From a virus: a DNA stretch of 24,840 nt. Positions 5,547-14,283 of this stretch are shown in pieces. A program made the translations under genes and the position numbers. The number at the start of each line of letters is the position of its first letter. The first letter of the stretch is position 1. Under the pieces are notes generated by a model that did no database searches, had not been told where the DNA came from, and saw only the letters and a program-made list of their open reading frames with translations. The stretch covers positions 1 to 24,840 of the IMG/VR virus record IMGVR_UViG_3300048918_000077; one strand, 5' to 3'.

Positions 5547-7951
5547 GCGATGCGATCATCCCGCAGTTTGACGACACGCCATTAGACGACGCCACCCCGC
5601 AGGAAGTCGCCCGGCGTTTCGTTAACGAGATCGATAATAGTGAAAAAGCGTTCGATGCGTATTGGAAGCGCTGCCGCAAAATCAATAAGCGTTACCTCGA
5701 CGAGCGGCCCGATGCCAACGAGATAACACCCAAGCGTAAGTATAATATCCTGTGGTCCAACATTCAGACCGCCAAGCCAGCTGTTTACAGCCAGACACCG
5801 AAACCAGAGATCGAACGCAGGTTTCGGGACGCCGATCCGGTCGGCCGCGCCGCCTCGCAAATGTTGGAGCGGTGCAGCGTCTACAGCCTGAGTTGCGATG
5901 ACTTCGACGGCAAGATGGGCAATTCGGCCCTGGATTATCTGCTGTTCGGCCGGGCCTGCGCCTGGGTGCGCTATAAGCCGTTCTTCGCCCCGATGGATGA
6001 GACCAAAGCGCCGCCCGACGGCGCAACGCCGGATCCGGCTTCTATGGGTGCGACGGAGAATGCCGCGGCTGGATCCGATCTGGCCGATGATGTTCAATCC
6101 AACCAGCAACTGGCCTACGAGGAAGCACCGTTCGATTACATCCACCGCGAGGACTTCATCCATTCGATCGCGCGGTCATGGAACGAGGTCTGGTGGGTCG
6201 CGCGCAAGGTCTATCTGACGCGCCAGGAATGCATCGAGCGCTTCGGCGAGGAGATCGGCAAGAAGCTGCAGCTGGACAGTTTCCCGGAATCGCTGAGTGA
6301 TACGGAGCGCAACTCCGGCAAATTCAATTACATGAAGAAGGCTCGGATCTATGAGCTGTGGTGCAAATCCAACCGCACCGTCTACTGGCTGAGCCGCAAT
6401 TACCAAGATGGCTATCTCGACAGCAAGCCTGACTGGTTGAACCTCAAAGACTTCTTCCCATGCCCGCGCCCGGCCTATGGCACGATCGGCAATGATACCC
6501 TGATCCCCACACCTGACTTTGCCGAGTATCAGGACCAGGCTGATGAGATGGACGATCTCAGCCAGCGGATCAAGATGCTGACCAAGGCATTGAAAGCTGC
6601 TGGTGTCTATGATGGCTCGGCTACTGGCCTCAAGGAGCTGATGAACGAGGGGCAGGACTTCACGCTGATCCCCATCGAGAACTGGGCGATGTTCGCCGAG
6701 AAGGGCGGCATTAACGGCGTTGTCAGTTGGTGGCCGGTCGATCAGGTATCGAAGGTGCTGATCGATCTCTTCCAGGCGCGCGATGCCTGCAAGCAGGAAA
6801 TCTACGAGATCACCGGCTTCAGCGATATCATGCGCGGTGCCAGCGATGCGAGCGAGACGGCGACGGCGCAGAATATCAAGTCGCAATACGGCTCGATGCG
6901 GTTGCGGGATAAGCAGAAGGAAATCCAGCGCTTTGCCCGCGATATCCTGCGCTTGAAGTGCGAGATCATCGCCGAGCATTTCAGCCCGCAGACCTTGCAG
7001 TTGATGAGCAATCTCAACCTGCCATCGAAGCCGACACCCGAGCAGGCCCAGCAATATCAACAAGCTTCCATGGCGGCACAACAGCAGGGGGCACCGCCGC
7101 CACCCCCGTTACCAGAAGGCCCGTATATCGAGGATGTGATTGCTCTCCTGCGCAACGATGGCTTGCGTGGCTTCCGCATCGATATCGAGACCGACAGCAC
7201 GATCCTTGCCGATCAGCAGCAGGAAAAGCAGCTACGCACAGAGTTTCTGACAGCCGTTGGCTCGTTCCTGACCGCCGCTGTTCCGCTGGGCGAGCAGGTG
7301 CCGGCGATTATGCCGTTGCTGGGCCAGATGTTGATGTTTGGTGTCCGTGGCTTTGGCGGCTCGACGCGCACCCTTGAGCAGCCATTCGAGGACGCGCTGT
7401 CCCAGATGGAACAGGCAGCCAAGCAGCCGCAGCCGCCGAAGGTTGATCCCGCCGTTCAGGTGGCACAGATCAACGCCAAGACAGATGAGGCGAAGCAGGC
7501 GGCGCAGCAGCAGAGCGATCAGCAGAAGCTGGCGGCTAATCAGGCGCAGTCGCAAGAGCAGATCAAGGCCGATCTCATCAAGAATCAGGCACAGATCCAG
7601 GCGGACAAAGAAAAGCACGCCATGTCGATTGATGCAGATTTGCAGAAGCATCAGATGACCACAGCTGTCAACGAGCGCCTAGGTCAGCAGAAGCTGCAAG
7701 CCAGTTCCAAGCCGGCCGCCAATATCAATGTTAATGCTGAAGATGGCCTGACCAATATCGTGAAACAGATCACGGATCAATTCGGCGTTCAGCAGCAGCA
7801 ACAGCAGCAATCAACCGAGATGATCGCCAGTGCGTTGACGCAGCTTGGCGCGTCAATCCAGCAGGCACTTGTGGCGATGAACGCGCCGAAGCAGGTCATG
7901 CGAGGCCCTGATGGCAAGGTCATGGGTGTTTCGACTATGAGCGTGCAATGA
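5543..7951 (+). CDS. portal protein (P22-like podovirus type)
   Basis: An 802-aa protein following terL, in the size range of P22-like portals (P22 gp1 is 725 aa). The N-terminus (EVARRFVNEIDNSEKAFDAY; KRKYNILWSNIQTAKPAVYS) is the typical helical start of this family. The centre holds EIYEITGFSDIMRGASDASE, the characteristic motif near the tunnel helix that precedes a helical region ending in the clip-to-crown transition. The C-terminal 170 residues are glutamine- and alanine-rich and predicted coiled coil, with a run of seven Q at 750-756, and probably form an extended barrel. It would form the ring through which DNA enters and leaves and on which the neck assembles. Translation starts at GTG 5543 in a GTGA overlap, and the stop overlaps the next ATG. 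Confidence 0.93.
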   Translation: MSDAIIPQFDDTPLDDATPQEVARRFVNEIDNSEKAFDAYWKRCRKINKRYLDERPDANEITPKRKYNILWSNIQTAKPAVYSQTPKPEIERRFRDADPVGRAASQMLERCSVYSLSCDDFDGKMGNSALDYLLFGRACAWVRYKPFFAPMDETKAPPDGATPDPASMGATENAAAGSDLADDVQSNQQLAYEEAPFDYIHREDFIHSIARSWNEVWWVARKVYLTRQECIERFGEEIGKKLQLDSFPESLSDTERNSGKFNYMKKARIYELWCKSNRTVYWLSRNYQDGYLDSKPDWLNLKDFFPCPRPAYGTIGNDTLIPTPDFAEYQDQADEMDDLSQRIKMLTKALKAAGVYDGSATGLKELMNEGQDFTLIPIENWAMFAEKGGINGVVSWWPVDQVSKVLIDLFQARDACKQEIYEITGFSDIMRGASDASETATAQNIKSQYGSMRLRDKQKEIQRFARDILRLKCEIIAEHFSPQTLQLMSNLNLPSKPTPEQAQQYQQASMAAQQQGAPPPPPLPEGPYIEDVIALLRNDGLRGFRIDIETDSTILADQQQEKQLRTEFLTAVGSFLTAAVPLGEQVPAIMPLLGQMLMFGVRGFGGSTRTLEQPFEDALSQMEQAAKQPQPPKVDPAVQVAQINAKTDEAKQAAQQQSDQQKLAANQAQSQEQIKADLIKNQAQIQADKEKHAMSIDADLQKHQMTTAVNERLGQQKLQASSKPAANINVNAEDGLTNIVKQITDQFGVQQQQQQQSTEMIASALTQLGASIQQALVAMNAPKQVMRGPDGKVMGVSTMSVQ

Positions 7952-10056
7952 CAGGTTCGATCAAGCACAAATTCACCAGCGCAATCCCCGATGATCCAGC
8001 CGCTGTCACTGCCGGCGAGATTGTGCCCAGCAATTGGAACGATCAGCATGATTTCTCGCTGTCGTCGGCAGATATCAGCGATTTCACCACTGCGGCTGCT
8101 ACCGCGGCGCCGGTTCAGTCCGTCAATGGGCACACAGGCACTGTTAGCTTGTCAGCATCTGACGTTTCCGCCGTTCCAACCACGCGCACCGTCAATGGCC
8201 ATGCGCTGTCCACCAACGTCACAGTGACGGCAAGCGACGTAAGCGCCGTTCCAATCTCTGGCGGAACGATGACAGGGTTACTTGTTTTAAGCGCCGATCC
8301 GACGGCACCCTTAGGCGCGGCAAGCAAGCAATACGTCGATGCCGTGATCAATGGCCTTAGTCCGAAGCAGGCATGTCTTGTCGCCTCGACTGGTAACCTC
8401 ACGCTTCTTGGCGAGCAGACAATTGATGGTATCTTAACGAGCTCCAGCCGCGTACTTGTCAAGGATCAATCTTTGCCGGCAACCAACGGCATTTATCTGA
8501 CTGGTGCTGGTGCTTGGACGCGCACGACAGATGCAGATACATGGAGCGAACTCGTTGGCGCCTATCTTCCGATTGAGGAAGGCACTACAAATGCCGATAA
8601 GTTCTTTGTCTGTACATCAGACCCAGGCGGAACGTTAGGCGTCACTGCGGTTACGTTCGTTGCGTTTGGAGCCAGTGGCATCACGCAGTTGACTGGTGAT
8701 GTTACGGCTGGACCTGGTAGCGGGTCGCAGGTCGCTACCCTGGCTAACACTGCCGTTACTCCGGGCAGCTATACCAGCGCTAACATCACGGTAGATGCTA
8801 AGGGCCGTATTACTGCTGCGGCGAACGGTTCTGGTGGCGGCTCCCCCGGCGGCTCGAACAAGCAGGTTCAGTTTAATGATGCCGGCGGGTTCGGCGGCGA
8901 TGCTGGGTTTACCTATGATCCAGCGACCGAGACAGTGAAGATTGGCACCGATTCTTCTGGCCCCATACTAGCAGCTGCAGACGGGTCGTCTGCTAATCCT
9001 GCTGGACCGAATTTCAATTTCTCCGGCGGCGCTCCTTTTGATGATGGAACTCCGCAGCCGGGGGGCAGCGGCATTTTTTCATTAAAGGCTGGCGTCAACG
9101 GGGGGTCTGGTGGAAGTTGGGATTTCGAATCCGGATCTAGCCCGGATGGATTTGGCGGAAGTGTTTCGTTCTCTACTGGCAATTCTGGCGCCAGCATTCC
9201 ATCAGGCGCAGCTGGAGATTTTGTCATTGATTTAGGTTCTAATGCTGACGGTGTTCCCGGGAATTTCTTTCCGATAGGTTTAAGTAAAATTGATCCTCAA
9301 ATGGATCAAGCAACCTTCAATGACACTGGTGTGATGACCTTCAGCGGCCACCCCGGCGCCTATATTGCCGATGCATCTGTCAGGCACGCGCAGGTATCAC
9401 CGACAACCTCTACTAGTGCGCCGAGCGTCTGGGGTATGGCGGGGACCAGCGGATCGTCAACCACCGTCGGCTCAAGCTCCACAAACGCAACAACCAGGCA
9501 GGTGCGCACGAACTACGCCACAGCAGCATCTGCGGGTGCAAATAACGGCTGGTTTGCGACGACACGGAATATTTATGTATCCAGCACAGCCGGTCAGGGT
9601 GGTTGCTGGTCGAGCACAATTGGCTCTCTTGGAACGAACACAACTGGTCATCAGGCATTTTTCGGGCAGGCGTCTATCGGTGCGCTGATCAGCGGTGATC
9701 CTTCAGCCATGACCAATTTCATCGGCATTGGCTTCGATGCTGCTGATCTGAGTACCGGCAACTGGTGGATCATGCATAACGACGGGTCGGGAACCGCGAC
9801 GCGCGTCGATACCGGAATTGCTCGCGGAGTGGATGCAGGCATCAAGCTCGATCTCCAGAACATCATTGGTACGCTGAATTGGAATGTCACAGTCACCGAC
9901 ATAAACAGCGCCGCTGTTTTCACCTATCAGGCAACCAGCAATACGCCGGTCACCGCGACGGAACTGGGCTTCGTTATTGCTTGCCGGACAGGGGCCCTGA
10001 CCAGCGCTTGCAACATTCGCCTCCTCAACCACGTGCAAAAATGGTGGATCAATTGA
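7948..10056 (+). CDS. tail fibre / receptor-binding structural protein
   Basis: A 702-aa fibre-like protein. The N-terminus MTGSIKHKFTSAIPDDPAAV... then PSNWNDQHDF is a frequent opening of phage fibres. Residues about 55-105 contain a repeated module (VNGHTGTVSLSASDVSAVP; VNGHALSTNVTVTASDVSAV). Then come QACLVASTGNLT, RVLVKDQS and TGDVTAGPGSGSQVATLA with SANITVDAKGRITA, all typical of trimeric fibre shafts. Residues 295-430 are glycine/serine rich. The C-terminal 250 residues contain beta-rich sequence (NWWIMHNDGSGTATRVDTGI; KLDLQNIIGTLNWNVTVTD) that may be a lectin-like receptor-binding domain. The position between portal and scaffold is unusual for a fibre. The middle section is AT-richer than its flanks, suggesting recombination. 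Confidence 0.8.
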   Translation: MTGSIKHKFTSAIPDDPAAVTAGEIVPSNWNDQHDFSLSSADISDFTTAAATAAPVQSVNGHTGTVSLSASDVSAVPTTRTVNGHALSTNVTVTASDVSAVPISGGTMTGLLVLSADPTAPLGAASKQYVDAVINGLSPKQACLVASTGNLTLLGEQTIDGILTSSSRVLVKDQSLPATNGIYLTGAGAWTRTTDADTWSELVGAYLPIEEGTTNADKFFVCTSDPGGTLGVTAVTFVAFGASGITQLTGDVTAGPGSGSQVATLANTAVTPGSYTSANITVDAKGRITAAANGSGGGSPGGSNKQVQFNDAGGFGGDAGFTYDPATETVKIGTDSSGPILAAADGSSANPAGPNFNFSGGAPFDDGTPQPGGSGIFSLKAGVNGGSGGSWDFESGSSPDGFGGSVSFSTGNSGASIPSGAAGDFVIDLGSNADGVPGNFFPIGLSKIDPQMDQATFNDTGVMTFSGHPGAYIADASVRHAQVSPTTSTSAPSVWGMAGTSGSSTTVGSSSTNATTRQVRTNYATAASAGANNGWFATTRNIYVSSTAGQGGCWSSTIGSLGTNTTGHQAFFGQASIGALISGDPSAMTNFIGIGFDAADLSTGNWWIMHNDGSGTATRVDTGIARGVDAGIKLDLQNIIGTLNWNVTVTDINSAAVFTYQATSNTPVTATELGFVIACRTGALTSACNIRLLNHVQKWWIN

Positions 10057-10280
10057 CGACAGCCGATCTCGAAACGCTCCTGACACCGTATTGGTACAAT
10101 TACCTGTCGGTGGTTCTCGGCAGCAATACGCCGATGTATATGCTCTACCACGCGATCTGGATTCAGAAGCGTACCTGCGGGCATGATGATTTCGCGGCGC
10201 TGATGCAGGCATGTGTCGATAACGATATCTTCGACGCCGCCCAACAAGTCATCTTCATGGCGCAACAGCCGGCAGCCTGA
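10041..10280 (+). CDS. 79-aa hypothetical protein
   Basis: Starts at ATG 10041, overlapping the fibre's end by 16 bases. Ends in a TGATG junction with the next gene. The product (MVDQLTTADLETLLTPYWYN; SVVLGSNTPMYMLYHAIWIQ; GHDDFAALMQACVDNDIFDA) is helical with aromatic residues and no clear membrane segment. Phages of this type often encode such small proteins among the head genes, but I do not recognise the family. The ribosome binding site is weak, so translation may depend on coupling with the fibre gene. Confidence 0.6.
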   Translation: MVDQLTTADLETLLTPYWYNYLSVVLGSNTPMYMLYHAIWIQKRTCGHDDFAALMQACVDNDIFDAAQQVIFMAQQPAA

Positions 10281-10690
10281 TGCGCGCCTTTCAACAAAAC
10301 GCGTTTCAAAATAATGCGTTTCAGATGGGCGAGACGCCAACTCCCCCCATCGATACGCATGATGGCGTCGGCTGGGTTGAGCCATCTCTCAAGAAAAAGC
10401 ACATCGATCCGTTTGACCGCCGCGGCATCCTGCGGGCGATCGAACTAGCTGCTGGGCTAATCAGCGAAGAGGAGCCGGAGAATGCGGGTCAGGCTGAGGC
10501 GATTGCGACCCAGATACGTGCGGAGATTGAACGGCCGGAAGTCGATCCACTGCTGCTGGCGGCGGAAATAGAGCAATTAGCAGCGCTAAGTCGCGGAATC
10601 GAAGGGATTTACGCTGAACTTTACCGCATAACGGAAAATCTGTATAATGACCAGGATGAGGAAGACGCCATCCTGGTGTTGCTGATGTGA
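10280..10690 (+). CDS. FQxNAFQ-repeat phage protein
   Basis: A 136-aa acidic protein with a distinctive opening, RAFQQNAFQNNAFQMG, in which FQxNA repeats every five residues (encoded by two imperfect 15-base direct repeats at 10289-10318). I know similar short FQ-N-A-FQ openings from proteins of alphaproteobacterial phages and gene transfer regions, where their role is undescribed. The rest is helical (RGILRAIELAAGLISEEEPE; LLLAAEIEQLAALSRGIEGI) and ends in an acidic tail. It overlaps the preceding stop (TGATG). A minor virion or assembly protein is likely, but unproven. Confidence 0.65.
   Translation: MRAFQQNAFQNNAFQMGETPTPPIDTHDGVGWVEPSLKKKHIDPFDRRGILRAIELAAGLISEEEPENAGQAEAIATQIRAEIERPEVDPLLLAAEIEQLAALSRGIEGIYAELYRITENLYNDQDEEDAILVLLM
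10289..10318 (+). repeat. two imperfect 15-bp tandem repeats
   Basis: TTTCAACAAAACGCG followed by TTTCAAAATAATGCG, then a further TTTCAG. They encode the FQxNA peptide repeats at the start of the 136-aa protein. Confidence 0.7.
10620..10648 (+). promoter_or_regulatory. possible sigma70-type promoter upstream of the glycine-rich gene
   Basis: TTTACC (10620-10625), a 17-base spacer, then TATAAT (10643-10648): four and six matches to consensus at ideal spacing, about 50 bases before ATG 10697. It lies in coding DNA, and Tyr-Asn codons give TATAAT by chance, so confidence is modest. Confidence 0.3.
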
Positions 10691-10696
10691 GGCGCG

Positions 10697-11845
10697 ATGA
10701 CAAAGCCCAATCCCAACCTGGTGAAAGCGGTCGCGAATATTCAGCGACATGGCCTCGTCAGCCCGATTACCGGCGAAAAAGACAGCGTCGTTGTCCAGAT
10801 GAATCCCCGACAGGCGCGAGCACTGCCGCAGCTTCTAGGTGAGACACCCTCCATCAATCCAGCAACAGGCGCGCTGTCATTCGCCTTCGGTGGCGGTCAT
10901 GGACCAAGCGGAAACGCCGGCTCACATAGCGGCGGTGGCGGCGGCAATTCAACTGGTGGCGGCGGTGGCGGAGGAACGGGCACGACAGCTGGCGGCGGAT
11001 CTCAGCACAGCCCAGAAGGTGGATTTGGTGGTGGCGAGCGCGGTTCGCCGGCTGGGCCTAGTGGTACCGGGCCTGCTGGCGGTGGTCCTAGCATGTCATC
11101 GGGTGCTTTACGCGATATGTCACCGCAGACGAGCCCGAATGTCTCGATCAGCCGGACCGCGACAGGCATCTCTCCTGACCAAGCGGCGCGGGATGAAAGA
11201 AGCCAGATGGACAATCCAAACCGGGGAGAAATCTCCGGTTCGTATGGCCCCACAAGTCTTGGTCAGCGAGCGCTGAAGGCTGCGAATATCGGGCTGAATG
11301 CACTCGGCGTAAACTTCAGTCCCAATATCACCGGAGTCAGCACCGTCAACCCGGACGGCACAGTCAGTACTGTCGGAACGATGGACCGGGTGTCGGTGGA
11401 CCCCGCCAAGGCAGCGCTTGGTCTTGCGTCATTAGCGCCGGGGCCGCTAGGAATGGCTGCTACACTTGGTGGCCTTGCCTATAGCGGCGCTAAGAACCTT
11501 GGCCTTACCGATGGCGTCCACAACGTCGGCATCAGTATCGATCACGACGGCGGCATTGGTGATCCTGATAGCGGCAGATCTACGGGTACGCAGGGCGCCG
11601 GCCATACCGGCAATAACGGCGGCGGCGGCCAGACGACGCACGATCTCGCGGCTGCTCTGACCGCAAATACGCCGACATCAGTCGGAACAGGCGCCACACC
11701 CGCAGGCCTGCCAGCGCTCTACGCGCCCCCGCCCAACGTCTTCCAGGGCCAGGCAGTCCCGCTGAACACGTTTTCAGGCACACCCTGGCCGACTTATCCG
11801 GCGAATATCTGGGCCGGCGGCGGTAGCGGATCGAGGCCATTCTGA
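10697..11845 (+). CDS. glycine-rich phage protein, probably virion-associated
   Basis: A 382-aa product. Residues 1-60 form a compact-looking start (NLVKAVANIQRHGLVSPITG; MNPRQARALPQLLG). Residues 65-140 are a low-complexity glycine/serine segment with runs of six to seven glycines. Then comes a region with a hydrophobic glycine-zipper-like stretch at about 235-262 (PAKAALGLASLAPGPLGMAA, then GGLAYSGAKNLG). It ends with another glycine-rich part and a proline-rich tail. Glycine-zipper segments occur in phage ejection proteins that enter the envelope, which is one possible role. No enzymatic motif is visible. GAGG just before ATG 10697 and TGATG at the end (11843-11847) support the limits. Confidence 0.65.
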   Translation: MTKPNPNLVKAVANIQRHGLVSPITGEKDSVVVQMNPRQARALPQLLGETPSINPATGALSFAFGGGHGPSGNAGSHSGGGGGNSTGGGGGGGTGTTAGGGSQHSPEGGFGGGERGSPAGPSGTGPAGGGPSMSSGALRDMSPQTSPNVSISRTATGISPDQAARDERSQMDNPNRGEISGSYGPTSLGQRALKAANIGLNALGVNFSPNITGVSTVNPDGTVSTVGTMDRVSVDPAKAALGLASLAPGPLGMAATLGGLAYSGAKNLGLTDGVHNVGISIDHDGGIGDPDSGRSTGTQGAGHTGNNGGGGQTTHDLAAALTANTPTSVGTGATPAGLPALYAPPPNVFQGQAVPLNTFSGTPWPTYPANIWAGGGSGSRPF

Positions 11846-12183
11846 TGAGAAAGCATTTTGTCTGGCACAAGGGCGACTGGGTCGAATATGTGCCGGTAAA
11901 AGGTCAGAAGCGCGGACCTATTCTGTTACGCGATACGCGTGGATACCATAACGTAATTGACGGTAAATGGATCGATGGCCGGGCCGAGCACCGGGAGTTT
12001 TTGCGCCGCAATAACGTGCATGAAGTGGGCACTGAGCCTATTTCCACCAAGCCTGCAGAGCCGTCTTACGCAGAGAAGAAAGATTTGCGTGAAGATATAG
12101 GAAAAGCGTATAATATGATCTCCGAGGGGTACCAACCGGAGCCGGCCATGTCGGAATCCGCGTTCAGGGCGATAGGAGATTAA
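11845..12183 (+). CDS. conserved podovirus-type hypothetical protein upstream of scaffold
   Basis: A 112-aa protein with a basic, aromatic N-terminus (MRKHFVWHKGDWVEYVPVKG), a central motif (GKWIDGRAEHREFLRRNNVH, then EVGTEP) and a charged helical C-terminus (YAEKKDLREDIGKAYNMISE). I recognise the DGRxxHReflrrn-x-x-EvG pattern as recurring in small phage proteins encoded just before scaffolding genes, where it has no assigned function. The start overlaps the previous stop (TGATG). The stop abuts the scaffold ATG directly. A role in head assembly is inferred from position only. Confidence 0.65.
   Translation: MRKHFVWHKGDWVEYVPVKGQKRGPILLRDTRGYHNVIDGKWIDGRAEHREFLRRNNVHEVGTEPISTKPAEPSYAEKKDLREDIGKAYNMISEGYQPEPAMSESAFRAIGD
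12085..12114 (+). promoter_or_regulatory. weak candidate promoter ahead of scaffold and capsid genes
   Basis: A perfect -10 hexamer TATAAT at 12109-12114 with TTGCGT (12085-12090) 18 bases upstream, about 70 bases before the scaffold start. The -35 is poor, so this is only a candidate. Confidence 0.2.
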
Positions 12184-13245
12184 ATGTCTGACGATCTCAG
12201 CTTGCGGGACGAACTCATTCAGGCTTCCGGCCTGCAATCGGAGCAATCGATCCCGGCTGAGCGCGCAGCACCCGAAACCCAGGAAGCCCACGTCGAGAAA
12301 GACACGCCAACCGAGGGAACGCCGCGTGAGCGCGCGCCGGATGGCAAATTCGTTAAGAAGGCAGCTGCAGAAGCGCCGGACACCCAGATTACAGACCAGC
12401 CTGCGGATGAGAAAGCGGTTGAAGCGGCGAAAGAGCCGGTCATCAAGACGCCGACATCCTGGTCTGCCGAGTACAAGGCCAAGTTCATCGCTCTTCCCAA
12501 AGAGGTTCAGGATTATATCCTGAAGCGGGAGGGTGAAGCTGAAAGCCTGATCGGTAAAAAAGGCACCGAAGCGGCACAGGCACAAAAGCAATTTGCCGAG
12601 ATCAACGAAGTCGTAGACCCCTATCGCGATCAGATCGCGCTTTCTGGCAGAACGCCGGCTCAGCATTTCCGCAGCCTGCTCGAAGCTGAAAGGGTTTTGC
12701 AGCAGAATCCCCAGTACGGGATTCAATGGCTGGCGAAATCATACGGTATCGACCTCGCGAGTTTCGCGCAGCGTCAACAGCCTCAGCCTGGGTCGAACTT
12801 ACCCCCGGAACTCCAACCGCTCCAGCAGCAGGTTGGTCAGTTGACTTCCTACATTCAGCAGCAACAGCAAGCCGTTCAGCAGCAGGCCTATTCCGCCGCT
12901 GAGCAAGAAATCATTGCTTTTGCGCAGACTGCCGAGCATTACCGAGACGTCGAGGCGGATCTTGTCCCCTTGGTCGCGCAGATCAAGCAGGCCAATCCGG
13001 CCATTTCGTCACGCGATGCATTGAAGCAGGCTTATGAGAAGGCCATCTGGGCCAATCCGCATACCCGCGCACTCGAGATTGCCAAGCAAGACGAGGCACG
13101 CAAAGCGGAAGCAGCCAGACTGGCCAAGGAAGCACAGCGCAAGAATCTCGGCCTGACCGGTGCACCCACCGGCATGCCTGGGACGGCGGCGCCTGACACG
13201 ATCCGGGGAACGATTGAAGCGGCCATGCGTGCGTCCCGCGCGTGA
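12184..13245 (+). CDS. head scaffolding protein
   Basis: A 353-aa, highly charged and glutamine-rich protein directly upstream of the major capsid gene, the classical scaffold position. The N-terminal hundred residues are acidic and disordered-looking. They are followed by PTSWSAEYKAKFIALPKEVQ and DYILKREGEAESLIGKKGTE, a motif typical of podovirus scaffolds. A helical body follows (AQHFRSLLEAERVLQQNPQY; AKSYGIDLASFAQRQQ), then polyglutamine coiled coil (about 215-240), and a basic helical C-terminus (AKQDEARKAEAARLAKEAQR), the kind of segment that docks scaffold onto coat in P22. It would be transient in proheads. AGGAG precedes ATG 12184. Confidence 0.85.
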   Translation: MSDDLSLRDELIQASGLQSEQSIPAERAAPETQEAHVEKDTPTEGTPRERAPDGKFVKKAAAEAPDTQITDQPADEKAVEAAKEPVIKTPTSWSAEYKAKFIALPKEVQDYILKREGEAESLIGKKGTEAAQAQKQFAEINEVVDPYRDQIALSGRTPAQHFRSLLEAERVLQQNPQYGIQWLAKSYGIDLASFAQRQQPQPGSNLPPELQPLQQQVGQLTSYIQQQQQAVQQQAYSAAEQEIIAFAQTAEHYRDVEADLVPLVAQIKQANPAISSRDALKQAYEKAIWANPHTRALEIAKQDEARKAEAARLAKEAQRKNLGLTGAPTGMPGTAAPDTIRGTIEAAMRASRA

Positions 13246-13268
13246 TGGTCATGTCTGACAATCTTTCC

Positions 13269-13274
13269 AAGGAG
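13269..13274 (+). promoter_or_regulatory. strong ribosome binding site of the major capsid gene
   Basis: AAGGAG eight bases before ATG 13283, one of the best Shine-Dalgarno sites in the window, fitting the very high expression expected of coat protein. Confidence 0.6.
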
Positions 13275-13282
13275 CAGCCATT

Positions 13283-14254
13283 ATGGCATCCCCCAACCTG
13301 AACGAAATCACCACGACGACCTTGCGTAATCGTTCCGGCAAGCTTGCCGATAGCGTCAGCAAGAACAACGCTCTCCTGTTGCGTCTCTCCAAGAAGGGCA
13401 AGCAGAAGCCCGTCACGGGTGGCCGCACGATCGTGCAAGAGATCGAATATGCCGAGAACAGCACCTACAAGCGCTACAGCGGCTATGACGTGCTGAACAT
13501 CAACCCGTCCGACGTCATGACGGCGGCGGAATATAACTATGCCCAGGCGGCGGTTGCCGTCAGCATCTCCGGCCTCGAGCAGCTGCAGAACAGCGGTGAA
13601 TGGCAGGTGATCGACCTGCTGGAAAGCCGCATCGGCAATGCCGAGCGCACCATGCGCAACAACATCTCGCTGGACTGCTACAGCAATGGCACGGCGGATG
13701 GCGGCAAGCAGATCGGCGGGTTGCAGTTGCTTGTGGCCGATACGCCGGGTTCCGGCACTGTCGGCGGCATCGATCGCGGTACCTGGGCCTTCTGGCGCAA
13801 TATCAGCTTCGATGCGACCACGGATGGCGGTGCTGCCGCAACCGCGCTCAACATCCAGAGCTACATGAACCGCGTCTGGCTGCAGCTGGTACGCGGCCCG
13901 GATGCGCCTGACCTGATCGTGGCGGACAACAACTATTACCGCCTCTATCTGGAAAGCCTGCAGGCGATCCAGCGTATCCAGTCGGACGAGATGGCGCAGG
14001 CCGGCTTCCAGTCGCTGAAATATATGGGTGCCGATGTGGTGCTCGATGGCGGCTACGGTGGCGGCTCGCCGGTCAACCACATGTACTTCCTGAATACGGA
14101 CTACATCTACTACCGTCCGCATTCGGATCGCAACATGGTCCCACTGACCCCCGATCGCTACAGCGTCAATCAGGATGCCATGGTCCACCTCGTTGGCTGG
14201 GCCGGCAACATGACGCTGTCGAACGCATTCCTGCAGGGCGTCTTGAAAGATTGA
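13283..14254 (+). CDS. major capsid protein
   Basis: A 323-aa coat protein following the scaffold. It begins MASPNLNEITTTTLRNRSGK and contains KPVTGGRTIVQEIEYAENST and YKRYSGYDVLNINPSDVMTA, which matches a podovirus/siphovirus coat family with no N-terminal delta domain. The centre has ERTMRNNISLDCYSNGT, and the C-terminal half has PDLIVADNNYYRLYLESLQA and KYMGADVVLDGGYGGGSPVN, a beta-hinge typical of HK97-fold coats. Codon use is the most biased in the window toward C/G endings, as expected for the most abundant protein. It stands 37 bases after the scaffold and is followed by the decoration-like protein and then the terminator. The HK97 fold is known for the family in general, and here it is inferred. 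Confidence 0.9.
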   Translation: MASPNLNEITTTTLRNRSGKLADSVSKNNALLLRLSKKGKQKPVTGGRTIVQEIEYAENSTYKRYSGYDVLNINPSDVMTAAEYNYAQAAVAVSISGLEQLQNSGEWQVIDLLESRIGNAERTMRNNISLDCYSNGTADGGKQIGGLQLLVADTPGSGTVGGIDRGTWAFWRNISFDATTDGGAAATALNIQSYMNRVWLQLVRGPDAPDLIVADNNYYRLYLESLQAIQRIQSDEMAQAGFQSLKYMGADVVLDGGYGGGSPVNHMYFLNTDYIYYRPHSDRNMVPLTPDRYSVNQDAMVHLVGWAGNMTLSNAFLQGVLKD

Positions 14255-14283
14255 TACCAGTCTCGTGAGAAAGGATTAAGAGC

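Noticed and set aside
6176-7081. Minus-strand 301-codon frame inside the portal gene
   Set aside because: Leucine/arginine-rich antisense of a well supported portal gene, with no independent start signal.
7790-7810. CAG/CAA run in the portal gene as a microsatellite element
   Set aside because: Only seven glutamine codons with mixed CAG/CAA, in a generally glutamine-rich coiled-coil end. Ordinary for portal C-termini.
12983-14188. Long minus-strand frame of 401 codons opposite scaffold and major capsid
   Set aside because: Histidine/valine/arginine-rich antisense product of the strongly codon-biased capsid gene, a common artefact in GC-rich DNA.
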